From contig JAHEMS010000261.1 of assembly GCA_024643595.1 (NCBI GenBank), positions 1 through 5,636 on the forward strand: a stretch of DNA of 5,636 nucleotides, read 5' to 3'. Origin of the DNA: Bacteroidota bacterium (lineage in GTDB: Bacteria; Bacteroidota; Bacteroidia; Cytophagales; Cyclobacteriaceae). The stretch's first letter is position 1, and each line of letters starts with the position of its first letter. The notes under the pieces were generated by a model. The model did no database searches and had not been told where the DNA came from. It was given only the letters and a program-made list of their open reading frames with translations. A program made the position numbers and the translations under genes. Positions 1 to 5,636 of this stretch are shown here, piece by piece.

Positions 1-430
1 GCAGGCTCCAGGGGGTGGCAATGTAAATCAGATCGATGTATTTGCGATCGCACATTTTTTTCCATTCGTCTTGCTGGCCCGTATATACCTGGGGATTATG
101 CATTGATCCTTCCAGTGATTTCTTAACGGCATTCACCTTTTCCGGGCGGATATCGCATAAGGCTTTGATGTCGACGCCCTCAATTTTCCTCATTCTGTTC
201 ACTGCACCTGGGCCACGGTTACCAAGACCAACAAAGCCAATGCGTACGGTCTCCAGTTTCGGAGCGGCATAACCACTCATGTTGAATTGCTGGGTATATA
301 CTTTCTTATTGAATTTTGAATGAGTATCACGCTGATCCGGATTTGCCTGCACGCTCATCATCCCTGCACTGGCGAGACTGATACCGGCAAGCCCTGAGGC
401 TTTCAAAAATTTTCTTCTATTCTGCTTCAT
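1..430 (-). CDS. Tat-exported Gfo/Idh/MocA family oxidoreductase, GH109-like (N-terminal part, runs off the window)
   Basis: Only the first 143 codons are present; the gene continues past base 1. The N-terminus reads NRRKFLK (residues 4-10), a twin-arginine export motif, followed by a weakly hydrophobic Ala/Gly/Ser-rich stretch and a plausible cleavage after SVQA (residue 29). The Rossmann fold starts at about residue 62 with RIGFVGLGNRGPGAV, where G68, G70 and G73 form the GxGxxG dinucleotide motif. The segments EGVDIKALCDIRPE (84-97) and IDLIYIATPW (132-141) are typical of the Gfo/Idh/MocA fold and most like the GH109 subgroup. GH109 enzymes such as the Elizabethkingia alpha-N-acetylgalactosaminidase cleave sugars by an NAD-dependent oxidation-elimination route. 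The substrate cannot be inferred because the catalytic C-terminal half is missing. The start ATG (428-430) puts the RR motif at the expected place; no Shine-Dalgarno is visible. It lies 143 bp downstream of the CBM9-like gene on the same strand. Family is secure; GH109 is likely but not certain. Confidence 0.85.
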   Translation of the reverse strand, partial: MKQNRRKFLKASGLAGISLASAGMMSVQANPDQRDTHSKFNKKVYTQQFNMSGYAAPKLETVRIGFVGLGNRGPGAVNRMRKIEGVDIKALCDIRPEKVNAVKKSLEGSMHNPQVYTGQQDEWKKMCDRKYIDLIYIATPWSL

Positions 431-512
431 TAGTTCTTGTATTTAGTTAAGTAGCACTCGAAAAATAAATTGTAAACTTGGAATCTTAAGTTCTGCCCAA
501 TTTTCCGGTTAT

Positions 513-541
513 CAAAATTTCATATATACGTGTGGTTCAAA
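513..541 (-). promoter_or_regulatory. Candidate Bacteroidota-type promoter for the GH109-like gene
   Basis: Read on the minus strand, this segment has TTTG (538-541), a 17-base spacer, then AAATTTTG (513-520). The Bacteroidota sigma consensus is TTTG at -33 and TAnnTTTG at -7, so the downstream box matches five of six fixed positions. Transcription would begin near base 506, leaving a leader of about 75 bases before the ATG at 430. The region is AT-rich, so a chance match is quite possible, and the gene could instead be read through from the CBM9-like gene upstream. Confidence 0.25.
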
Positions 542-573
542 ATGGGGATAAGCTTAAAATAACAGGAGCAGGA

Positions 574-1707
574 CTATTTTACTTTCGTGATTAAACCCTC
601 CTGATTCAATTGCCAATGTTCGTTTTTCTTTTCACAAAATAGGGTTGACGCGAAGTCTTTTTCTGAAGCATTCAATGTAATCGAACACGATTGATTTTCT
701 ATTTTGATTTTGTCTGACCAAAATCCGAGTGCCTCCAGGTTCGTGGCAAAATGTTGGTGTTCGGCAAAATAATCTTTCTGCCGATAATAGATCAACCATA
801 AATATTGTTTTACAGATTCTGCGAACGGCATGGTGAATTTCTTTTGGTCATCAGGATTGGTTTGACTCGAAAAAATAATATACCCCCATCGCTCGGGGAA
901 ATGCATATTGATTACACCTTGTTCGCTCCAAACCCAATTATGCTCCGGTAATAATTTATTGTTGGAGTCTTTTTTCCGTTCGTACTGATCGTCTTTAATC
1001 TCCAGGTCCCATTGCACCCGTGAAAAGTTCATACGCCACACCGTATTGTTTTGAGGTATTGGTGTTTTCTTTTCCTTACTTAAAGCGGAAAAGGGAATGG
1101 CCATTTCCAGTGACCAGCTTTTATCGGTATCGTCAGGTTTGTTCAATGTCCCGTTCATGGACACTCCTGTCTTGAGATTGGCGGCATCCCAGCGGATGTA
1201 TGGCTTACCACCATTGCGATAAGGCTTGTTCATGTATAGATCAAAGATTGTTTTCAAAATGTTTACCTCGATTTCATAATACTGATGCGTGTCCCCATCG
1301 GGATCAATGAAAACTTCAAAATCGTTGTTGTTATAAACGATATCATCATGATTGGTAAGTGTTCCCCACAAATGTGGTTCTTCCATTTCTGCATAGAGGT
1401 ATAAATAGGAATTGTCCCAAAGCATTTTGAATCGTGTTTGAAACGTTGGCCTGGGTTTGATGTTCCCTTCGATGTCGGTAAAGTAGGACGACCAGGATGC
1501 TGTTTGCCAGGAATGCTCATGGGCAATGCCATCTATTTTAATGGAATCATCCGTTTGGTAGGCAGTGTAGGAGAGTGGTTGAGTAAATAGATGTTCTTTA
1601 CTTTCCAATAAGGATTGTGCTTGTAAAGAAATGGACTCAATGAAGATTAAAAAAATGATGATAAATACTTCGCTGGATCTATTTCTGTTACCTTTCATCA
1701 TAATCAT
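574..1707 (-). CDS. Secreted carbohydrate-binding family 9-like (CBM9-like) protein
   Basis: A 377-residue protein with a Sec-type signal peptide: a basic segment (KGNRNR, 5-10), a hydrophobic core (VFIIIFLIFI, 14-23) and a likely signal peptidase I cut after SLQA (residue 30). The mature part carries a CBM9-like beta-sandwich at about residues 50-280. Family hallmarks are IDG near 58-60, a tryptophan shortly after (HSWQTASW), FKMLWDNSYLYLYAEMEEP (93-111), NNDFEVFIDPDGD (127-139), WSLEMAIPFSAL (198-209), WRMNFSRVQW (224-233) and the closing HFPERWGYIIF (269-279). About 100 further residues follow that I do not recognise as a domain. Such stand-alone proteins are common in Bacteroidota; they are thought to bind carbohydrate, but no enzymatic activity is known to me. 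The first ATG overlaps the stop of the upstream propeller gene (ATGA, 1704-1707), implying translational coupling. ATGs at codons 3 and 4 are equally good starts and would not change the mature protein. Confidence 0.85.
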   Translation of the reverse strand: MIMMKGNRNRSSEVFIIIFLIFIESISLQAQSLLESKEHLFTQPLSYTAYQTDDSIKIDGIAHEHSWQTASWSSYFTDIEGNIKPRPTFQTRFKMLWDNSYLYLYAEMEEPHLWGTLTNHDDIVYNNNDFEVFIDPDGDTHQYYEIEVNILKTIFDLYMNKPYRNGGKPYIRWDAANLKTGVSMNGTLNKPDDTDKSWSLEMAIPFSALSKEKKTPIPQNNTVWRMNFSRVQWDLEIKDDQYERKKDSNNKLLPEHNWVWSEQGVINMHFPERWGYIIFSSQTNPDDQKKFTMPFAESVKQYLWLIYYRQKDYFAEHQHFATNLEALGFWSDKIKIENQSCSITLNASEKDFASTLFCEKKNEHWQLNQEGLITKVK

Positions 1708-2714
1708 TTAAGTACAAAGACTTGTCCGTTACCACCCGTTAGCATGACGAGTGATCCTTGTCTCGCTTTTCTGACAACGTGCAATCCTTTTTCATCGGAT
1801 AATTTTTTCCAGGTGATCCCGTTATCGATGGAAATGTCCACACCAGAGGGACCCGCAGCAAGCAGGATGCTCTCGGAGATAGGCTCAACACACTCACGAT
1901 AACCCCGGGTTGGTTCTGCAGGTGCAACCCAATGCTTTCCTCCATCCATGGAATAGAAATTATGATTGACTGCCATTGTTTCGTTTTTATAATCACCGCC
2001 TACAATTGTCAATCTGTTATGATTGAGTGCGAGAGAGAAAATGCCAGTGGTGCTTTCGCCCTGGATAATGGGTGCGCTCATATTCGACCAGGTCTCCCCT
2101 TTGTCCTTGGATGTCCATAACCGTGATACAAGCCCGCCGGTTGATATCATTACCTGCTTATTATTAACGCATCGAATACCGGTACCGCTGGCGGCAAAGG
2201 AAGCTTCTCCTTTTTCCAGCATCGGAGCATTCTGAATATCCTTCCAGGTTAACCCACCATCGGTGGTTCGCAACAGTAACATTTTACCATCTATCGGATC
2301 CCCATAGATGATTCCTTCTTTGTCATTCCAGAATGCGATGCCATCAAAGAAGGCATCTTTGTGCGCATTGGTGTAAACCGTTTGCCAGCGTTGTCCGCCA
2401 TCGTTAGTGATCAGAATGTGGGCAGGAGACCCAGCATTAGCGATGACGGCATGGAGCTCGTCAAATGCATACAACGATCTAAAATCTGTTTTTTCAAACC
2501 CACTTACCTGATTGAACTTCCAGGTTTTGCCACTATCGGTAGAGCGACCAACCCAGCCCTGGCTTCCACTAATCCATGCAACATTGTTGCTGGCAACCGA
2601 AAGTCCCCTGAAGGAAGCGGTGCAGTTGACCTCGACTTTTTCCAATTTATATGGCTGGCTCCAAAGAATGCCGGGAAGAAGGAAGTACAACAAGCTAAGT
2701 AAAGTGTATTTCAT
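1704..2714 (-). CDS. Secreted YCF48/BNR-type beta-propeller protein with six Asp boxes
   Basis: A 336-residue protein with an N-terminal signal peptide (MKYTLLSLLYFLLPGILWSQ, cut near residues 19-20). The rest is built of propeller blades. Six Asp-box motifs (S/T-x-D-x-G-x-T-W type) occur at residues 58-65 (STDSGKTW), 103-110 (TNDGGQRW), 150-157 (TTDGGLTW), 202-209 (SKDKGETW), 255-262 (SMDGGKHW) and 295-302 (SIDNGITW), spaced by 45-53 residues. This pattern belongs to the YCF48/HCF136 and BNR/sialidase-like superfamily. In plants and cyanobacteria YCF48 helps assemble photosystem II, but the many Bacteroidota homologues have no photosystem and no established role; some are labelled oxidoreductase without visible cofactor motifs. 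I see no sialidase arginine triad that would support an enzyme. A binding or scaffold role outside the cytoplasm is an inference. It is the first gene of a likely operon with the CBM9-like gene. No Shine-Dalgarno precedes the ATG. Confidence 0.85.
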   Translation of the reverse strand: MKYTLLSLLYFLLPGILWSQPYKLEKVEVNCTASFRGLSVASNNVAWISGSQGWVGRSTDSGKTWKFNQVSGFEKTDFRSLYAFDELHAVIANAGSPAHILITNDGGQRWQTVYTNAHKDAFFDGIAFWNDKEGIIYGDPIDGKMLLLRTTDGGLTWKDIQNAPMLEKGEASFAASGTGIRCVNNKQVMISTGGLVSRLWTSKDKGETWSNMSAPIIQGESTTGIFSLALNHNRLTIVGGDYKNETMAVNHNFYSMDGGKHWVAPAEPTRGYRECVEPISESILLAAGPSGVDISIDNGITWKKLSDEKGLHVVRKARQGSLVMLTGGNGQVFVLK

Positions 2715-2773
2715 TATTATGGATGGTTATAGATCGGTAAACTAGCCATGAAGATAGGAATTAAGTGATTTTT

Positions 2774-2796
2774 TTGAATAACTATTTTTTATTCAA
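2774..2796. repeat. Short AT-rich inverted repeat in the divergent intergenic region
   Basis: TTGAATA (2774-2780) and TATTCAA (2790-2796) are perfect 7-base inverted arms around a 9-base spacer. The element lies between two divergently read genes, 60 bases upstream of the propeller ATG and about 144 bases upstream of the HEAT-NfnA ATG, a position that would suit an operator. With only seven mostly A/T pairs it may be chance. The rest of the 225-bp gap (2715-2939) shows no gene and no convincing promoter on either strand. Confidence 0.25.
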
Positions 2797-2939
2797 CGCA
2801 ACGCGAATAGTTGTCATACCAGGGGTAAAAAAGACTAACAAAGGTTTTCCTAAAAACTGATTTTAATCATTCCTACACCCCTTCATTCTTGCTAAATAGA
2901 ACTGCCGTAGCGCAGCTATTTTGTTGGGCTTCTCACGTC

Positions 2940-4583
2940 ATGGAAACAAATAACCGGGTAAATGTTATCATTCAGTCACTGGATACACATTCTGTTGAAT
3001 CTGTCTCAATGGCATTGAGCGCAGCCAAAGCGCTTAAAAACCTTACGTTCGATGAAAAGTTTAGTCTGACCAAGGCACTATCTGATATATTCTATCATGT
3101 ACATCACACAGGGTCTACCAGCATGCCAAAATTGGCAGTGACCACCGAAAAACTTATCGCGCGATTTGGAGCTGATATGATTCCATACCTTTTGGAAGAA
3201 ATCCTGGTGGCAGATACCGAATCGGCCGTTTACTTTTCAAAGAGCCTGGCACGTAATGGCGTCGCGGGTATAGATTTTATTCTTGCAAAACTGGATGATC
3301 ATCGCGAGAACGATCATGACCTCATCAACATCATGCAAGTATTTTCATTTTTCAAAATACCGGAAGTTGTCAAGGCCATACCAACTTTACTTAAAACTTC
3401 AGCACACTCCAATCATCAGGTTACTGCAATGGGATTGTATTCGGTCGGACGTTTGGTGCAAAAACTCAGGCCAACTGCCTTCAGCGAAGAACTTCGATCG
3501 AATATGTTTGATGCTGTATTTCGTTTCCTCTCCAACCCTCAGGTATTGGTTAGAAAAAATGCAGCACGCACGCTGGGGAAAATGCTGCGAAAAGGTCTAT
3601 TGTCCACCGAAAATGAGCAAAAATTGTACAAGACATTTCTGTCCATAGCTGGACGCGATGAACATCATAACTGGGATCGTGCTTTTATTGTTAGGCGTGA
3701 GGCAGAAGATTTTCTTCCTTATTTCTGTCAGTCATCATTATATAACCGACAATATTCACAGAGTTATAAAATTCTTACGAAGAGATTGCTTTGTGCGAAC
3801 ACGTATCATTTTTCTATTGACGCTCCCTTAATTGCCAAAAAAATTGAAGGTGGTCAATTTCTCATTATTCGACCTCACATCCTCAGTGAACGCATACCCC
3901 TTTCAGTTTGTGGATGGAATCGCGATCAAGGCGCTGTCGATATTGTCGTTTCAGCAGTAGGAAAGACAACTACGCAAATCAATGCCATGGAAAAAGGCGA
4001 TTTTTTTGAAGATGTGGTCGGTCCATTAGGGGAGCGTTCTGTACTTCCTACAACTACAGGCACGTGTGTGGTGATTGGAGGGGGGTACGGAACAGGAGCA
4101 ATCATACCCACCGCTAAAGATATGCGGGCATTAGGAAACAAAGTAATTGGAATAGTGGGAGCGCGTCAAGCAGACAGTTTGATCATGATTCAGGAATTGA
4201 ATCAGGCTTGCGATGAAGTGATGATCACAACCAATGATGGTTCTTCGGGCCTGAAGGGAATGGTCACGGATGCGCTTGCACAAGTATTGGAACGGGAGAA
4301 AGTGATTTATGTGCTGGCAGTAGGGCCTGTGCCAATGATGAAGGCCGTCAGCGAAATGACCAGGCCTCTTACTATAAATACCTATGTATCACTTAATGCG
4401 ATCATGGTTGATGGTACCGGTATGTGCGGAGCCTGTCGTGTAACGGTAGGTGGCGAAACAAAATTTGCCTGCTTCCACGGACCTGATTTTGATGGACATA
4501 AAGTAGATTTTGAAAATCTTGCCAAACGACAGAAGATGTTTGCAAAGCAAGAGAAGATGGCATTTGATAATATGCATATTTGA
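2940..4583 (+). CDS. HEAT-repeat domain fused to NfnA-like FAD/NAD(P)/[2Fe-2S] subunit
   Basis: A 547-residue protein in two parts. Residues about 15-265 are predicted all-alpha HEAT-like repeats, for example HQVTAMGLYSVGRLV (159-173), VRKNAARTLGKML (204-216) and AFIVRREAEDFLPYF (248-262). Residues about 276-547 form a complete ferredoxin-NADP+ reductase-like module as in NfnA (older names sulfide dehydrogenase beta subunit, SudB). It shows GQFLIIRP (305-312) and ERIPLSV (317-323) for FAD, VGKTT (340-344), GPLGE (361-365), GGGYGTG (380-386) for dinucleotide, and GPVPMMKA (462-469). The [2Fe-2S] motif is VDGTGMCGAC (490-499) through FAC (509-511), giving ligands D491, C496, C499 and C511 with the spacing of the Thermotoga NfnA site (one Asp, three Cys). 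NfnA normally is about 280 residues, so the N-terminal half is extra. The start is the ATG at 2940; a TTG at 2889 would add 17 residues unlike a HEAT helix. An NfnB-like gene follows after 12 bp. Expected role: the NAD(H)-side subunit of an Nfn-type cytoplasmic complex. The role of the HEAT part is unknown. Confidence 0.88.
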   Translation: METNNRVNVIIQSLDTHSVESVSMALSAAKALKNLTFDEKFSLTKALSDIFYHVHHTGSTSMPKLAVTTEKLIARFGADMIPYLLEEILVADTESAVYFSKSLARNGVAGIDFILAKLDDHRENDHDLINIMQVFSFFKIPEVVKAIPTLLKTSAHSNHQVTAMGLYSVGRLVQKLRPTAFSEELRSNMFDAVFRFLSNPQVLVRKNAARTLGKMLRKGLLSTENEQKLYKTFLSIAGRDEHHNWDRAFIVRREAEDFLPYFCQSSLYNRQYSQSYKILTKRLLCANTYHFSIDAPLIAKKIEGGQFLIIRPHILSERIPLSVCGWNRDQGAVDIVVSAVGKTTTQINAMEKGDFFEDVVGPLGERSVLPTTTGTCVVIGGGYGTGAIIPTAKDMRALGNKVIGIVGARQADSLIMIQELNQACDEVMITTNDGSSGLKGMVTDALAQVLEREKVIYVLAVGPVPMMKAVSEMTRPLTINTYVSLNAIMVDGTGMCGACRVTVGGETKFACFHGPDFDGHKVDFENLAKRQKMFAKQEKMAFDNMHI

Positions 4584-4595
4584 ATTGATTCAACA

Positions 4596-5636
4596 ATGAC
4601 ACAAACACAAGTAACTTTAAATAAGCGAGAGCGTTCGATGATTCCTCATCAGGAGATGTCATTACGCCCGGCAGAAACAAGAATTCATAATTTTGATGAG
4701 GTGCCTATTGGCTACACGAATGAACAGGCCCGACTGGAGGCCTTACGATGTTTGCATTGCAGTAAGCCAGCCTGCATTGGCGCTTGTCCTGTTGGAATTG
4801 ATATACCGGGATTTCTCAGGCTAATCGAACAAGGCAACCCAAGTGCCGCGGCAAAAAAAATAAGAGAAACAAATTTTCTTCCTGCCGTTTGCGGTAGAGT
4901 TTGTCCTCAGGATAAGCAATGTCAGGCGGTTTGTGTTGTCGGTCGGAGGAATATTCCTGTTGGTATTGGTAATCTCGAACGGTATGCAGCTGACTATGAA
5001 AGGGTCAATGGGTTATTTGAAATCCCAACCATTCAAGAGCCAACAGGAAAGCGAGTTGCCATAATCGGATCAGGACCAGCAGGCCTAACCGCTGCCTATT
5101 CATTGGCTATAAAGGGACATGAAGTGGTGGTATTCGAAGCTTCTCATCGGGCGGGTGGGGTAATGGTATATGGTATTCCGCGATTTCGGTTACCGATAAA
5201 GATTATAGATGAAGATGTGCGCTTTCTTAGCAAGTTGGGAATTCAATTTGTTTACAATATGGTGATTGGTAAAATTCTGTCACTGGAAGATCTCCTGCAT
5301 AAGGAAGGATTTAATGCGGTCATGATTGGAACAGGGGCGGGTCTTCCCCGTATGCTCGATGTTCCGGGGTCTAATGCCAATGGAGTTTATTCAGCGAACG
5401 AATACCTCACCCGAATTTACCTGATGGAAGCGAATCGTTTTCCATCTCATAGCACACCGGTTTTCTCAGGTAAGAAGGTAGCCGTAATAGGAGCAGGAAA
5501 TACATCAATGGATGTGTTGCGCACCGCAAAACGATTAGGAGCTGAGGCAACATGCTATTACCGAAGATCACATCAGGAAGCCCCCGCCCGCTCAGAAGAA
5601 TTAAAGCATTCTGAGCAGGAGGATATGATCTGGCGT
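4596..5636 (+). CDS. NfnB/GltD-like NAD(P)H oxidoreductase subunit, FAD and iron-sulfur (C-terminus cut by window end)
   Basis: The first 347 codons are present; family members are about 460-480 residues. The N-terminal domain has CLHCSKPACIGAC (C52, C55, C60, C64) and CGRVCPQDKQCQAVC (C99, C103, C109, C113), followed by GNLERY with E128. By alignment with dihydropyrimidine dehydrogenase, whose equivalent residue is a Gln ligand, the two [4Fe-4S] clusters are inferred to use C52/C55/C60/C113 and C64/C103/C109/E128; Nfn is known for a Glu-ligated cluster. The FAD site is AIIGSGPAGLTAA (155-167), with AGGVMVYGIPRFRLP (186-200). The NADPH domain begins at AVIGAGNTSMD (296-306), with YRRS (322-325), the usual 2'-phosphate-binding segment. 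Known relatives are NfnB, which pairs NADPH oxidation with ferredoxin and NAD reduction by flavin-based bifurcation, and GltD of glutamate synthase. Position 12 bp after an NfnA-like gene, with no GltB in view, favours NfnB. The start ATG at 4596 has no Shine-Dalgarno; translation may depend on the gene before it. Confidence 0.9.
   Translation, partial: MTQTQVTLNKRERSMIPHQEMSLRPAETRIHNFDEVPIGYTNEQARLEALRCLHCSKPACIGACPVGIDIPGFLRLIEQGNPSAAAKKIRETNFLPAVCGRVCPQDKQCQAVCVVGRRNIPVGIGNLERYAADYERVNGLFEIPTIQEPTGKRVAIIGSGPAGLTAAYSLAIKGHEVVVFEASHRAGGVMVYGIPRFRLPIKIIDEDVRFLSKLGIQFVYNMVIGKILSLEDLLHKEGFNAVMIGTGAGLPRMLDVPGSNANGVYSANEYLTRIYLMEANRFPSHSTPVFSGKKVAVIGAGNTSMDVLRTAKRLGAEATCYYRRSHQEAPARSEELKHSEQEDMIWR

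Noticed and set aside
36..272. Plus-strand open frame of 78 codons opposite the GH109-like gene
   Set aside because: It is antisense to a clearly recognisable Rossmann-fold coding sequence and its translation shows no domain.
431..573. Possible Rho-independent terminator between the CBM9-like and GH109-like genes
   Set aside because: The only self-complementary segment found (AACTT...AAGTT near 475-492) is too short and lacks a GC-rich stem and a T-run.
1263..1532. Minus-strand open frame of 89 codons inside the CBM9-like gene
   Set aside because: It is a different frame of the CBM9-like gene, whose own frame matches the family throughout.
1704..2714. Propeller protein as a photosystem II assembly factor or a sialidase
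   Set aside because: The Asp-box propeller resembles YCF48, but nothing in the window suggests photosynthesis, and I see no catalytic arginine triad to support a sialidase.
2361..2745. Plus-strand open frames of 113 and 77 codons opposite the propeller gene
   Set aside because: Both are antisense to the Asp-box propeller, overlap each other, and have no recognisable features.
3283..3648. Plus-strand open frame of 121 codons within the HEAT region
   Set aside because: It is an out-of-frame reading of the HEAT-NfnA gene; the in-frame product is continuous and recognisable.
4389..4680. Minus-strand open frames spanning the end of the NfnA-like gene and start of the NfnB-like gene
   Set aside because: They run antisense to the [2Fe-2S] motif of NfnA and the start of NfnB, and their sequences look like no known protein.
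4596..5636. Reading the last gene as gltD of glutamate synthase
   Set aside because: The domain layout fits both GltD and NfnB, but the immediately preceding gene is NfnA-like and no GltB is visible, so NfnB is preferred; GltD is not fully excluded because the downstream region is missing.

Overview
The window looks like chromosomal DNA from a Bacteroidota member, perhaps a free-living Cytophagales- or Chitinophagales-like lineage. The evidence is indirect: start codons have no clear Shine-Dalgarno sequence, there is a Tat-exported GH109-like Gfo/Idh/MocA protein and a CBM9-like secreted protein of the kind common in that phylum, and one possible Bacteroidota-type promoter. No RNA gene, CRISPR array, insertion sequence or phage gene is visible.

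Left part (1-2714, minus strand). Three genes for exported proteins read right to left. The first is a six-Asp-box beta-propeller of the YCF48/BNR type (2714-1704). Its stop overlaps the start of a CBM9-like carbohydrate-binding protein (1707-574) as ATGA. After a 143-bp gap comes the N-terminal 143 codons of a Tat-signal Gfo/Idh/MocA oxidoreductase resembling glycoside hydrolase family 109 (430 to the window edge). Together they suggest handling of carbohydrates or glycans outside the cytoplasm, but no substrate can be read from the sequence.

Middle (2715-2939). A 225-bp divergent intergenic region separates the two gene groups. It holds a short AT-rich inverted repeat and no gene.

Right part (2940-5636, plus strand). 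Two genes 12 bp apart encode an NfnAB-like pair (NADH-dependent reduced ferredoxin:NADP+ oxidoreductase family). The first is unusual: about 265 residues of HEAT-like alpha-helical repeats are fused in front of a complete NfnA-type FAD/NAD(P)/[2Fe-2S] module. The second is an NfnB/GltD-type flavoprotein with the full N-terminal iron-sulfur ligand set, cut by the window end inside its NADPH domain. The best candidate for something little described is this HEAT-NfnA fusion paired with NfnB, in what is probably not a classical strict anaerobe. The HEAT domain may dock the flavin complex onto another partner.
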